Positions 1 through 7,504 of a stretch of DNA of 35,843 bases are shown one piece after another (position 1 is the stretch's first letter; the number at the start of each line of letters is the position of its first letter). The translations under genes were made by a program, and so were the position numbers. The stretch covers positions 1 to 35,843 of the forward strand of contig JAHDEO010000012.1 in the NCBI GenBank assembly GCA_020628725.1, written 5' to 3'. The DNA is from Saprospiraceae bacterium (GTDB lineage: Bacteria > Bacteroidota > Bacteroidia > Chitinophagales > Saprospiraceae). Below the pieces are notes generated by a model that was not told the origin of the DNA, ran no database searches, and saw only the letters and a program-made list of their open reading frames with translations.

Positions 1-2
1 GT

Positions 3-1004
3 TTCCACCAGTCACAGCGAACGGAAACACAAGCAGTGGAAACCATGCCCGGCGTGCGATGTTGGCGTAAAAGTGTACCGATTGACAAAGTGGGTTTGTA
101 TATTCCGGGCGGTACTGCGCCTTTGTTTTCTACGGTGTTGATGTTGGGTATTCCTGCGGCGATAGCGGGCTGTCGAGAGGTCGTGCTGTGTACACCTCCA
201 CAGGCAGACGGCAAGGTAAATCCCGTTATTTTGTATGCAGCAGAATTGGTCGGTATCAAATCTGTGTTCAAAATCGGTGGAGTGCAAGCAGTCGGGGCAA
301 TGGCATACGGAACAGCGAGTGTACCGCGTGTATACAAGATTTTTGGACCGGGCAATCAATACGTTACTGTTGCTAAACAATTGGTTAGTCGCGGCGGCGT
401 ATCAATTGATATGCCCGCCGGACCTTCGGAAGTTTTGGTCGTCGCAGATGATACCGCAAATCCCGCTTATGTAGCTGCGGACTTGCTTTCGCAAGCCGAA
501 CACGGTATTGACAGTCAGGTAGTTTTAGTTTGTTTTAATGAAAAAACGGCAACACAGGTACAAACCGAAATCAACGCACAACTGACCGCACTACCTCGCG
601 CCGATATTGCCCGTAAAGCATTGGAAAACAGCCATGCCGTCATCATTCAAACCGAAAACGAAGCCCTCAACCTCATCAACGAATATGCCCCCGAACACCT
701 CATTATTGCAACAAAAAATGCAGATAATTTTTCAGAAAAAATAATCAATGCAGGCTCGGTATTCATCGGAAATTACACCCCCGAAGCCGTCGGCGACTAC
801 GCCTCCGGTACGAATCACACGCTACCGACCAACGGTTATGCAACAGCGTATAGTGGCGTTTCATTAGATACATTTTTAAAGAAAATTACCTATCAAAAAC
901 TCACAAAAGAAGGTTTAGAAAATATCGGCGAAGCCGTCATGCAAATGGCAGCCGCCGAGCAATTAGACGCTCACAAAAATGCGGTAGCAATAAGACTTGA
1001 ATAA
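3..1004 (+). CDS. hisD: Histidinol dehydrogenase HisD, 5' end outside window
   Basis: HisD catalyses the last two steps of histidine synthesis, oxidising L-histidinol to L-histidine with NAD+ and a zinc ion. The frame is open from the left edge (FHQSQ...VETMPGVRCWRK) with no upstream stop, so about 100 N-terminal residues of the usual ~430 lie outside; an apparent start at the GTG near 36 is only an internal codon. Visible family motifs are VGLYIPGG, the zinc/active-site segment SQAEHG near 490, NEYAPEHL near 680 (catalytic Glu-His pair), GDYASGTNH near 800, and the final zinc-ligand His in DAHKNA at the C-terminus. It is followed by an FNR-like gene and then hisC-hisB, which fits a his operon. 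The identification is firm. Confidence 0.97.
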   Translation, partial: FHQSQRTETQAVETMPGVRCWRKSVPIDKVGLYIPGGTAPLFSTVLMLGIPAAIAGCREVVLCTPPQADGKVNPVILYAAELVGIKSVFKIGGVQAVGAMAYGTASVPRVYKIFGPGNQYVTVAKQLVSRGGVSIDMPAGPSEVLVVADDTANPAYVAADLLSQAEHGIDSQVVLVCFNEKTATQVQTEINAQLTALPRADIARKALENSHAVIIQTENEALNLINEYAPEHLIIATKNADNFSEKIINAGSVFIGNYTPEAVGDYASGTNHTLPTNGYATAYSGVSLDTFLKKITYQKLTKEGLENIGEAVMQMAAAEQLDAHKNAVAIRLE

Positions 1005-1107
1005 GAGGTCAGAGGTCAGAACATTTCATTGTCAGAAGTCAGATAACCAAGGAAAAATCTGACTTCTGACAATGAAATGTTCTGACAGCGAAGCGGTCTG
1101 ACTTCTC
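1005..1107. repeat. Inverted repeat of the TCAGA heptamer family, copy 1
   Basis: Heptamers of the type AGAGGTC/AGAAGTC begin directly after the hisD stop. Positions 1016-1044 and 1057-1085 are a perfect 29-bp inverted repeat with a 12-base loop, followed by a further TCAGA word to 1107. The transcript would form a long stable hairpin between hisD and the next gene. Related copies lie at 8226, 16849, 22447, 23301, 27128 and 29556. Confidence 0.9.
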
Positions 1108-1123
1108 AAAAAATCATTAATAA

Positions 1124-1840
1124 ATGTGGACTTGGCACGACAGCACCCTCACAAAAATCGAAAAAACCACCCCGACGACTTGGCGTTTTTGGCTGAAAGC
1201 GAAGGATTTGGATAAAATCGACTTTCGCGCCGGACAATTCATTACTATGGATTTGCCCATACATGAACGTAGGCGCAAACGTTGGCGCAGCTACTCCATT
1301 GCGAATGCACCGAATGAAAAAAATACAGTAGAATTGGCGATTGCGTATTACGAAGGTGGCTTGGCATCCGAGTATCTTTTCAAAGAAATAAACGAAGGCG
1401 ACACGATTACTTTCAAAGGACCGGACGGCGCATTTTATTTGCCGCCGAAAATTGAAAATGACTTGGTATTTGTGTGTACAGGTACAGGCGTTGCTCCTTT
1501 TCGCAGTATGATTTTTGACCTCGAAAAACGCGATTTTGATGGGCGGAATATTCACTTGATTTTTGGGACACGATACGAAAATGCCATTTTGTATCGCGAA
1601 GAATTTGAAGCCCTTGCGGAACGTAATCCACGTTTTCGATACACCGTCACGCTGTCGCGCGAAGAAAATTGGGAAGGGGTGAAAGGCTACGTTCACCAAG
1701 TCTATGAAACCGAATATGCCGATAAACCCAATACCCGTTTCTACCTCTGCGGCTGGCAATATATGATTGACGAAGCGCGTGAACGATTGGAAAAGATGGG
1801 CTTTGATAAAACGAAAGTTTTTTATGAATTATATGGATAA
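1124..1840 (+). CDS. FNR-type FAD/NAD(P)H oxidoreductase
   Basis: This 238-residue protein has the two-domain layout of ferredoxin/flavodoxin-NADP reductases. The N-terminal FAD-binding barrel carries RSYSIA (the RxYS flavin-binding motif, near residue 65) preceded by AGQFITMDL. The NAD(P)-binding half starts with VCTGTGVAPFRSM near residue 120 and ends with YLCGWQYMIDEARE and a C-terminal FYELYG. Such proteins pass electrons from NAD(P)H to a ferredoxin, flavodoxin or oxygenase partner; the partner is not evident here. The ATG at 1124 gives the normal family length. It lies between hisD and hisC-hisB, each gap filled by a large hairpin, so co-transcription is likely but a role in histidine synthesis is not implied. 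Confidence 0.85.
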   Translation: MWTWHDSTLTKIEKTTPTTWRFWLKAKDLDKIDFRAGQFITMDLPIHERRRKRWRSYSIANAPNEKNTVELAIAYYEGGLASEYLFKEINEGDTITFKGPDGAFYLPPKIENDLVFVCTGTGVAPFRSMIFDLEKRDFDGRNIHLIFGTRYENAILYREEFEALAERNPRFRYTVTLSREENWEGVKGYVHQVYETEYADKPNTRFYLCGWQYMIDEARERLEKMGFDKTKVFYELYG

Positions 1841-1912
1841 CGTAACGCGAGCTTCCAGCTCGCCGTACACTTTTTAAAATTAAAAAACTGCGAGCTGGAA
1901 GCTCGCGTTACG
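1841..1912. repeat. Perfect 23-bp inverted repeat before hisC start
   Basis: Positions 1841-1863 and 1890-1912 are exact reverse complements (core GCGAGCTTCCAGCTCGC), separated by 26 AT-rich bases. The left arm begins just after the stop of the reductase gene, and the right arm ends three bases before the ATG of hisC-hisB. The element is therefore both a strong transcript hairpin and part of the ribosome landing zone of the next gene. Confidence 0.9.
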
Positions 1913-1915
1913 ATT

Positions 1916-3694
1916 ATGCAACACCTCGTTCGACCAAATATTTTAAAATTAAAACCCTACTCTTCCGCCCGCAGCGAATTTAAAGGCGAAGGCAACTTCA
2001 TCCTCTTAGATGCCAACGAAAATCCATATAACAACGGACTCAATCGCTATCCCGACCCACTTCAATTGAAGCTAAAAAAACGATTGAGTGGGATAAAAAA
2101 CATTCCCGCCGAACAAATATTTTTGAGCAACGGAAGCGATGAAGCAATCGGTTTGATAACAACAGTTTTTTGCGAACCGGGACAAGATAATATCATCATT
2201 TTACCACCGACATTTGGAATGTATCGCGTAGCGGCAGACGTGGCGAATGTGGAAGTACGCGAAGTGAGTCTCATGCCTGATTTTCAACCGAATGTGGAAG
2301 CTATTCTCGCGGCTGCGGACGACCATTCCAAAGTACTTTACGTTTGTACGCCCAATAATCCGACAGGAAATTCGATGCAAGCGGAACGCATCCGCGAATT
2401 ACTCGAAAAATTCAAAGGAATCGTGGTCGTAGATGAAGCGTATATTGATTTTTCAGAGCAAGAAAGTTGTACAAATTGGCTTGATAAATTTCCGAATTTA
2501 ATCGTCACACAAACCTTCTCCAAAGGCTGGGGCATGGCAGGTGTAAGATTAGGAATGACATTCGCCAATGAGGAAATCATTGACTATTTGAATAAGGTAA
2601 AAATGCCTTATAATGTCAATGAACTAACACAGTGGATAGCCATGCAAGCCCTTGAAAATCACACCGAAGTACAAGCCAGAATCCAAACCATTCTCCAAGA
2701 AAGAAAAAAACTTGAGGCGGCTTTGTCGCAATTTTCATTTGTCAAAAAAATATTCCCATCAGATGCGAATTTTTTATTGGTACAAGTCGAAAAACCGCGT
2801 GAATTATATGATTTTTTAATCGAAAAAAAAGTTATCGTACGCAATCGTGCGAATGTACCGATGTGCGAGGGGAGTTTGCGATTTAGTGTGGGTACGGAGG
2901 CGGAGAATGAGTGGTTGGTGAGGTGTTTGGAAGCGTTTACCTCACCCCGACCCTCTCCTTCAAAGGAGAGGGAGTTCGCTTTATCTGGAGATTCTGCTAA
3001 ACCCGTATCTTTTGAGGAAGAAGTTTTGCGAAGCGAAACTGACTCCCTCTCCTTGAAAGGAGAGGGCTGGGGTGAGGTAGACAACCCGATACTGAAATTC
3101 CTCTCACAGTCCACCCCACGCACCGCCACCGTCCAACGCACGACCAAAGAAACCGACATCAACATCCACCTCAATCTCGACGGCACGGGCACGAGCGACA
3201 ACCACACAGGCATCGGCTTTTTCGACCATATGCTCGACCAACTCGCGCGTCACTCCGGCGTAGACTTGCGCGTACACGTAAAAGGTGACCTCCACATCGA
3301 CGAACATCACACCATCGAAGATACAGCACTGGCACTCGGCGAGGCTTACGCACAGGCATTGGGCGATAAGCGGGGGATTGAGCGCTATGGTTTTTGCTTG
3401 CCGATGGATGATTGTTTGGTGCAAGTAGCATTGGATTTTGGTGGACGCCCGTGGCTGGTGTGGGAAGCCGAATTTAAGCGCGAAATGATAGGACAAATGC
3501 CGACGGAGATGTTTATTCATTTCTTCAAATCTTTCTCTGATGCCGCTAAGTGCAATCTCAACATTAAAGCAGAAGGTACGAATGAACATCACAAAATTGA
3601 AGGGATTTTTAAGGCATTTGCTAAGGCAATTAAGATGGCGGTGCGACGCGATTTTATGAATCGGCAATTGCCTACGACTAAGGGAGTTTTATGA
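1916..3694 (+). CDS. hisC-hisB: HisC-HisB fusion: histidinol-phosphate aminotransferase plus IGP dehydratase
   Basis: One 592-residue frame joins two histidine enzymes. Residues 1-341 are HisC, a PLP aminotransferase: [22 protein letters not shown], and the PLP lysine K203 in TFSKGWG, ending at WLVRCLEAF as in free-standing HisC. Residues about 398-592 are imidazoleglycerol-phosphate dehydratase His[15 protein letters not shown], the metal-binding [20 protein letters not shown] region, HHTIEDTA, and [16 protein letters not shown]. The intervening ~50 residues are translated from a palindromic DNA repeat (2939-3078) and look unstructured. No ATG, GTG or TTG lies between the repeat and the HisB domain, so HisB appears to be made only as a fusion. 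HisB fused to a HAD phosphatase is common; fusion to HisC through a repeat is not. Confidence 0.93.
   Translation: MQHLVRPNILKLKPYSSARSEFKGEGNFILLDANENPYNNGLNRYPDPLQLKLKKRLSGIKNIPAEQIFLSNGSDEAIGLITTVFCEPGQDNIIILPPTFGMYRVAADVANVEVREVSLMPDFQPNVEAILAAADDHSKVLYVCTPNNPTGNSMQAERIRELLEKFKGIVVVDEAYIDFSEQESCTNWLDKFPNLIVTQTFSKGWGMAGVRLGMTFANEEIIDYLNKVKMPYNVNELTQWIAMQALENHTEVQARIQTILQERKKLEAALSQFSFVKKIFPSDANFLLVQVEKPRELYDFLIEKKVIVRNRANVPMCEGSLRFSVGTEAENEWLVRCLEAFTSPRPSPSKEREFALSGDSAKPVSFEEEVLRSETDSLSLKGEGWGEVDNPILKFLSQSTPRTATVQRTTKETDINIHLNLDGTGTSDNHTGIGFFDHMLDQLARHSGVDLRVHVKGDLHIDEHHTIEDTALALGEAYAQALGDKRGIERYGFCLPMDDCLVQVALDFGGRPWLVWEAEFKREMIGQMPTEMFIHFFKSFSDAAKCNLNIKAEGTNEHHKIEGIFKAFAKAIKMAVRRDFMNRQLPTTKGVL
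2939..3078. repeat. Palindromic repeat embedded in the hisC-hisB frame
   Basis: Two 36-base arms (2939-2974 and 3043-3078) are inverted copies with about four mismatches. Each contains its own small hairpin (CCCTCTCCTT ... AAGGAGAGGG) and an outer CTCACCCC/GGGGTGAG. This type of sequence is familiar as an intergenic repeat in many bacteria. Here it is translated as [12 protein letters not shown] ... [12 protein letters not shown] and forms the linker of the fusion protein. Confidence 0.9.
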
Positions 3695-3872
3695 TTTTTG
3701 ATTGAATGATTTTCGATTTTTGATTGAATTTTATTGATGTATTATGATTAATTCTTAAATTCGTTTTTTGTTAAAAATCAAAATATTGTTTGTGTGAAAA
3801 TGATTTTTAAGTGAAATTTGAATGGATTTAATCAAAAATCGAAAATCAAAAATCATCCAATCAAAAATTCAT
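3692..3872. repeat. GATTTTTGATTGA word repeats, inverted arms
   Basis: The hisC-hisB stop codon TGA is itself part of a run of GATTTTTGATTGAATGATTT words (3692-3730). The complementary words (AATCAAAAATCGAAAATC) lie at 3834-3872, so the gap can fold into a long AT-rich stem. A separate 14-bp palindrome, CCGATAATTATCGG, lies near 3931 and resembles a short palindrome often seen in Bacteroidota. No gene is seen between 3695 and 3965. Confidence 0.75.
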
Positions 3873-3965
3873 TTGGCATTGCATTTGCAAAGGCAGGTAC
3901 ATATACAGCAAAAAAACATTTTAAACTTTACCGATAATTATCGGGATAAACTTAATCTGATACAC

Positions 3966-4199
3966 ATGAAAAAGACCATATTATCTATATTAGCAGTTGC
4001 GGCGATATTATTTGCTATAAGCTGCAATAGCAGCCCAAAATTGATGACCGAATCTGAAATGGATAAAAGAATCGAACAATTGACTGCTATGGAAATTGAT
4101 TCGCTGGATGCCGTTTTGGATGCGGATTGCGAGCGTAAAATGCCACGAATGGTAGCTGCTAAGCGCGATTCTATCATTGCTGCTTCACAGGAAAACTAA
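3966..4199 (+). CDS. Small lipoprotein, 77 residues
   Basis: I do not recognise a family. The start is placed at ATG 3966 because it opens a lipoprotein signal: MKKTILSILAVAAILFAISC, with the lipidated Cys at residue 20. An upstream in-frame ATG at 3822 would add 48 residues of repeat-derived sequence. The mature part is about 57 residues, charged, with regularly spaced Met/Glu/Asp (ESEMDKRIEQLTAMEIDSLDAV), probably one helix. It precedes another small exported protein in the same direction. It is likely membrane-anchored; function unknown. Confidence 0.65.
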   Translation: MKKTILSILAVAAILFAISCNSSPKLMTESEMDKRIEQLTAMEIDSLDAVLDADCERKMPRMVAAKRDSIIAASQEN

Positions 4200-4200
4200 A

Positions 4201-4300
4201 GCGATTTTTGATTTAGAGGTTTTTGATTTTTGATTGATTTTATCATTCGAAAACAATTCACTCATTCAAAATTAATTTATTCAAAATTCAAAATTAATTA
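4201..4300. repeat. GATTTTTGATT and ATTCAAA word repeats
   Basis: Short words GATTTTTGATT (4203-4238) are followed by ATTCAAA/ATTAATT words (4262-4300) that run up to the start codon of the next gene at 4305. They belong to the same AT-rich word families seen at 3692, 6646, 16038 and 25945. Confidence 0.7.
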
Positions 4301-4304
4301 TATT

Positions 4305-4889
4305 ATGAAAAATACATTATTAGTTATAACATTACTTGGAATTATGGCGACTTTGGGATTGATGTCATTCGAGAAAAATTCGGCTCAAAGTCAAAAACAA
4401 TATATAGAGGATATGGTGGCAGAAAATGTCGATATCTTCCGCGCTGAAAAAGAAGCTGAATGTCAGGAATTGGCATTGCAACAAGCAATTTTGGAAGCTG
4501 ATGAGTTGATGTTGACAGCTAAAACAGCTACTCCAAAACCAAGAAGTACACAGACAACAAAACCAACATCACCTCGACCAAAACCGACGCCAAAACCAAC
4601 AACTACAACCACAACCACTTCGGCGGATACTTATACTCCTCCATCAACAACAACTTACACTCCTCCGGCGACGACAACTTATACGCCACCGGCAACTACG
4701 ACGACGACTACCATACCAGCCACTACAACAACCGTAACAACACCTACGGTAACAGAGCCATCCAGACCTTCATTGGGTAAAGGTGATTCAGCACCGGACA
4801 AAGCAACGACTACTACATCAGGTACAACGACGACTACCGCACCTAAAAAACCACGCCTCGGAAAAGGGAAGAAAAGAGATAATAATTAA
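4305..4889 (+). CDS. Secreted Thr/Pro-rich low-complexity protein
   Basis: The 194-residue product starts with a hydrophobic signal segment (MKNTLLVITLLGIMATLGLM), a helical acidic stretch (about residues 25-70), then a long low-complexity tail: TPKPRSTQTTKPT, Thr runs, three tandem copies of TTTYTPPAT-like units, and a final PSRPSLGKGDSAP ... KKPRLGKGKKRDNN with two PRLGKG-like motifs. It is composed like a flexible, possibly glycosylated surface or periplasmic spacer. The start at 4305 is chosen over an upstream ATG at 4230 because it opens the signal and follows repeat DNA. No enzymatic domain is visible. Confidence 0.7.
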   Translation: MKNTLLVITLLGIMATLGLMSFEKNSAQSQKQYIEDMVAENVDIFRAEKEAECQELALQQAILEADELMLTAKTATPKPRSTQTTKPTSPRPKPTPKPTTTTTTTSADTYTPPSTTTYTPPATTTYTPPATTTTTTIPATTTTVTTPTVTEPSRPSLGKGDSAPDKATTTTSGTTTTTAPKKPRLGKGKKRDNN

Positions 4890-4956
4890 TCTGTAGTTCC
4901 GTAGTCGATAGTTGGCTAATCTGCGGACTTATAAATTGGGATTTCAAAAAGAAAAA

Positions 4957-4989
4957 AAGCCCTCTCGAAATAGAATTTCGAGAGGGCTT
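4957..4989 (-). terminator. Rho-independent terminator between converging genes
   Basis: A perfect 14-bp stem (AAGCCCTCTCGAAA, loop TAGAA) is followed on the minus strand by a U-rich tract (the A-rich run at 4946-4957 on the plus strand). It lies just beyond the minus-strand gene ending at 5023 and also beyond the plus-strand gene ending at 4889, so it may act in both directions. Confidence 0.85.
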
Positions 4990-5022
4990 AGTCTTTGATA
5001 GTGAAGGGATAGTGTGCAAGTA

Positions 5023-5361
5023 CTAGGCACTTGCAGCAATGAGTTCATCCAATATTTCGGCTCTGGTCAAACTATCGAATCGGTCTCCTTTGACGAGGCG
5101 TTCGATAATTGAAATGTCAACAACTTTTGAAAAATCAGAAATTAATTTCAGCTTATCTACTGATATGGCAGCAGCTTTAATAACTGATAGTAATCTCTCG
5201 TTTTCTCTGGAAGCCAGACTGCGCTCTTTAGAAGGCAAGTCTTTCGTTGGACGATACTCAAGAGCAGTACTGCTCATACTGATTTCGCGTCGTTTAATAC
5301 CTTGCAAAATCATGGTCTGAATATTGGACAGTTGGGGAGCTGTCGCACTTGTGGTCATCAT
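5023..5361 (-). CDS. Unknown 112-residue protein
   Basis: No family is recognised. The product is hydrophilic and mostly helical by eye, with no signal peptide or membrane segment. The central part (SKERSLASRENERLLSVIKAAA) is charged; the C-terminus ends in SLTRAEILDELIAASA. It is flanked by a good terminator at 4957-4989 and an upstream region with repeated TACATTTTA sites, which supports a real, separately expressed gene. A 93-residue frame on the other strand is judged a shadow. The start could be either of the first two Met codons. Confidence 0.6.
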   Translation of the reverse strand: MMTTSATAPQLSNIQTMILQGIKRREISMSSTALEYRPTKDLPSKERSLASRENERLLSVIKAAAISVDKLKLISDFSKVVDISIIERLVKGDRFDSLTRAEILDELIAASA

Positions 5362-5393
5362 AGGCTTGGTCTAGGTTAGTGGGAAAAACTATG

Positions 5394-5434
5394 TTACATT
5401 TTACGTTCAACATTAAATGTAAAAGTACATTTTA
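5394..5434. promoter_or_regulatory. Repeated TACATTTTA sites upstream of the 112-residue gene
   Basis: TTACATTT (5394-5401) and AAATGTAA (5415-5422) form an inverted pair, and TACATTTTA occurs as direct copies at 5395-5403 and 5426-5434, 31 bases apart (about three helical turns). The sites lie 30-75 bases upstream of the minus-strand start at 5361. This is compatible with an operator, but the AT-rich context makes chance possible. Confidence 0.35.
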
Positions 5435-5598
5435 TGAAAAGCAAACGCGAAAAAGCTTTTTTTGTGACGTTATTTTATTGTTCATTTTTTCAAAAAAAAT
5501 AATAAATAAAGGATTTTATGTATTTTTTTTGTAACAAAAAATGATTTAACGTTTCGCTAACATATCTACCTGATTTTCAATAAAAACATTAAACAAAA

Positions 5599-6579
5599 CT
5601 ACTTTTTGCCCAACATAGCGGGGCGTTGAGAGATTTCATGATAACAAATCACCTCTTCGCAAAAGTAATGACAAACCATACTCTGACGCGTACTTCCGGC
5701 TTGTTTGATGGGACTACCGCCATGAATTAGATTGGCATGCCAGATTAGTAAATCACCTTTTTTTGCGTAGAAATACTCTTTTTTAAGCTGATGTTCTTCA
5801 ATGATTTCTGCAATTTTATCTTCGTAATTTTTGTTTGCACTTTTACCTAATCGCCATTTGCTGTGCCCACTTTCAAAGTCATCACTCATCACATAAGGCA
5901 ATTTATGACTACCCGGATAATAAAATAACAAGCCGTTTCCTTCATGACAATCTTCCAATGCTGCCCAAGATGCGACCATATAGCCTTTAGGTTCGCTCGT
6001 CATATGTATTGAGTCTGAATGGGCACGTTGCTCACTACCTCGAATGAAATTTATCGTTTGAAAAGGATGTATTTTTTTACCTAAAATAAAACTCATTAAT
6101 TGCAGCAACTTTTCATAGCGAAAATACTTGTCAATTACCCCAGAAATCTGATGGGCATCCATGATTTTTCTACCCGTATAATTAAAAGCAGTTTTTTGTT
6201 CTTGAAGCAAACGTTGAACTTCAGCGTTAATCTGATCGACTTCATCTTCCGAATAAAATCCCTCCAAAATCAAATATCCATTATCTATCCAGTGAATGAG
6301 TTGTTGCTGCGTATTCGCATCAAAGTTTTGAAAATCAGGATGTTCTATAAGTTTTTCTTTTGCATCAGGTCTGTCGAGCCAAGGCATATCATCATGTCTG
6401 ACTTTAAAATCCCGGCTGGCAATACTCCCGAAAATACTCTTTTCTAAGCCATATTTTTTGTACAATTGGTCATTATGACGCAATTTGCGGGCATTAAGCA
6501 GGTTATTGATGTAGTAAACAATGCGAAGGCTTCGCAATTGTCCTGTATATTTGCTGAAAATTCTATTTAATGCAGGCAT
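5599..6579 (-). CDS. Phytanoyl-CoA dioxygenase (PhyH) family protein
   Basis: The 326-residue protein matches Fe(II)/2-oxoglutarate-dependent dioxygenases of the PhyH type. After a ~90-residue N-terminal extension comes the typical opening GYLILEGFYSEDEVDQI. The iron-binding HxD is in RAHSDSIHM near residue 190, followed by VASWAALEDCHEGNGLLFYYPGSH, a strongly conserved PhyH stretch. The third ligand is the His in LIHGGSP near residue 288, with the 2-oxoglutarate-binding Arg in TRQSMVCHY shortly after. Substrates in this family range from lipids to small metabolites and cannot be told here. It stands alone on the minus strand, preceded by repeat DNA; no signal peptide is seen. Confidence 0.85.
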   Translation of the reverse strand: MPALNRIFSKYTGQLRSLRIVYYINNLLNARKLRHNDQLYKKYGLEKSIFGSIASRDFKVRHDDMPWLDRPDAKEKLIEHPDFQNFDANTQQQLIHWIDNGYLILEGFYSEDEVDQINAEVQRLLQEQKTAFNYTGRKIMDAHQISGVIDKYFRYEKLLQLMSFILGKKIHPFQTINFIRGSEQRAHSDSIHMTSEPKGYMVASWAALEDCHEGNGLLFYYPGSHKLPYVMSDDFESGHSKWRLGKSANKNYEDKIAEIIEEHQLKKEYFYAKKGDLLIWHANLIHGGSPIKQAGSTRQSMVCHYFCEEVICYHEISQRPAMLGKK

Positions 6580-6585
6580 ACGTGA

Positions 6586-6617
6586 GTTACGAGTTGCGAG
6601 TTACGAGTTGCCGAGTT
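6586..6617. repeat. GAGTTAC/GAGTTGC heptamer tandem
   Basis: Four tandem heptamers alternate GAGTTAC and GAGTTGC just upstream of the PhyH gene start. The same words occur at 8932-8998 next to pth, where they form an inverted pair. Confidence 0.85.
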
Positions 6618-6645
6618 ATTTCCGCTTCGTAATCTGTACAAAATT

Positions 6646-6694
6646 AATCAAAAATCATTCAATCAAAAATCAAAAATGATTCATTCATTCAAAA
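6646..6694. repeat. AATCAAAAATCA / TTCATTCA word repeats
   Basis: Words ATCAAAA, ATCATTC and TCATTCA follow one another in a 7-base rhythm. They belong to the AT-rich family at 3692-3872 and directly precede the long inverted repeat at 6696. Confidence 0.7.
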
Positions 6695-6695
6695 T

Positions 6696-6859
6696 TAGAC
6701 TTTATTTTGAAATAAGTTGTACGGCATGGAAATAAGGATTTTTTCGTTAATCGAAGCTCATTTTAAGCCGCATACCCTACGGTACGGGGCGAAAAATAGA
6801 TGAAGAGTAGCGGAAAAAGACTATTTAGCTGCCTGCAAATTATTTCAGAATAAAGTCTA
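6696..6859. repeat. 164-bp element with 20-bp terminal inverted repeats
   Basis: TAGACTTTATTTTGAAATAA (6696-6715) is matched in reverse complement by 6840-6859 with one mismatch. The 124-base interior has no open frame and includes a partly palindromic stretch (TACCCTACGGTACGGGG). TCATTCAAAAT words lie on both outer sides. The form recalls a miniature inverted-repeat element; no transposase is present in the window and no clear target duplication can be assigned. Confidence 0.6.
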
Positions 6860-6889
6860 TTAGCTCATTCAAAATTCAACATTAATACT

Positions 6890-7498
6890 ATGTTAGGCAC
6901 TTTATGGGAAGGGATTCTATTGGGTTTGGCTTTGAGTTTGGCGGCGGGTCCTATATTTTTTATGCTCGTTCAATTGGGTATTGAACGGGGTGTTACTGCT
7001 GGAATGACACTCTCTGCGGGGGTATTATTGAGTGATGTGGCGTATGTCATTCTTGTTTATTTTGGAGTGGAATGGTTGTCCGAATTACCTGATTTTAAGT
7101 GGTATATGGGACTTATTGGTGGTATTATCTTGATTGGTTTTGGCTTGGCAACTATGTTGAGTAAATACAAACCTCCTAAAGATATTGAAATCACAGCACG
7201 TACCTACGGCGGCTATTTTTTGAAAGGAGTAGCAGTCAATGTTTTCAATCCTTTTGTACTGTTTTTGTGGATAGCTGTCACGGGAAATATGATTGAACGA
7301 GGCATGGAACTTCCCGAACGTGCTACTTACTTTCTCGCCATTCTCATCACCGTAGCCATTACGGATTTTATCAAATTATTGATGGCATGGAAGATTCGAG
7401 CATACATGCAACCCAAACATTTTCAATGGCTTAGATATGTTGCGGGAACGGGATTAATGATATTCGGAATAGCATTGATATATCGTGTCTGGGGGTAA
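6890..7498 (+). CDS. LysE/RhtB-family amino-acid exporter
   Basis: The 202-residue product is an inner-membrane protein with about six hydrophobic segments. It opens with the family pattern GILLGLALSLAAGPIFFMLVQ, followed by RGVTAGMTLSAGVLLSDVAY, which matches the N-terminal signature of LysE-type translocators (GxxxGP, then an A/G-rich helix with Asp). The C-terminal half includes FLKGVAVNVFNPFVLFLW, the conserved NP-containing helix. Such proteins export amino acids or related small molecules by proton exchange; the substrate cannot be inferred. A repeat-built hairpin follows the gene at 7505-7595, then a GbsR/MarR-type regulator in the same direction. Confidence 0.88.
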   Translation: MLGTLWEGILLGLALSLAAGPIFFMLVQLGIERGVTAGMTLSAGVLLSDVAYVILVYFGVEWLSELPDFKWYMGLIGGIILIGFGLATMLSKYKPPKDIEITARTYGGYFLKGVAVNVFNPFVLFLWIAVTGNMIERGMELPERATYFLAILITVAITDFIKLLMAWKIRAYMQPKHFQWLRYVAGTGLMIFGIALIYRVWG

Positions 7499-7504
7499 TT
7501 TAGT

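Noticed and set aside
1106-1759. Minus-strand 217-residue frame
   Set aside because: Opposite strand of the FNR-type reductase, which has intact RSYS and GTGVAPF motifs.
2659-3213. Minus-strand frame of 184 residues across the HisC-HisB junction
   Set aside because: Shadow of the fusion gene; its sequence contains the reverse translation of the palindromic repeat and matches no family.
3104-3667. Minus-strand frame of 187 residues opposite HisB
   Set aside because: Opposite strand of a well-supported HisB domain; Val/Asp/Ala-rich shadow composition.
3822-3965. 48-residue N-terminal extension of the small lipoprotein
   Set aside because: It is repeat-derived and would bury the lipoprotein signal.
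5039-5320. Plus-strand 93-residue frame
   Set aside because: Overlaps the 112-residue minus-strand gene, which has a matching terminator and an upstream region; no support for the plus-strand frame.
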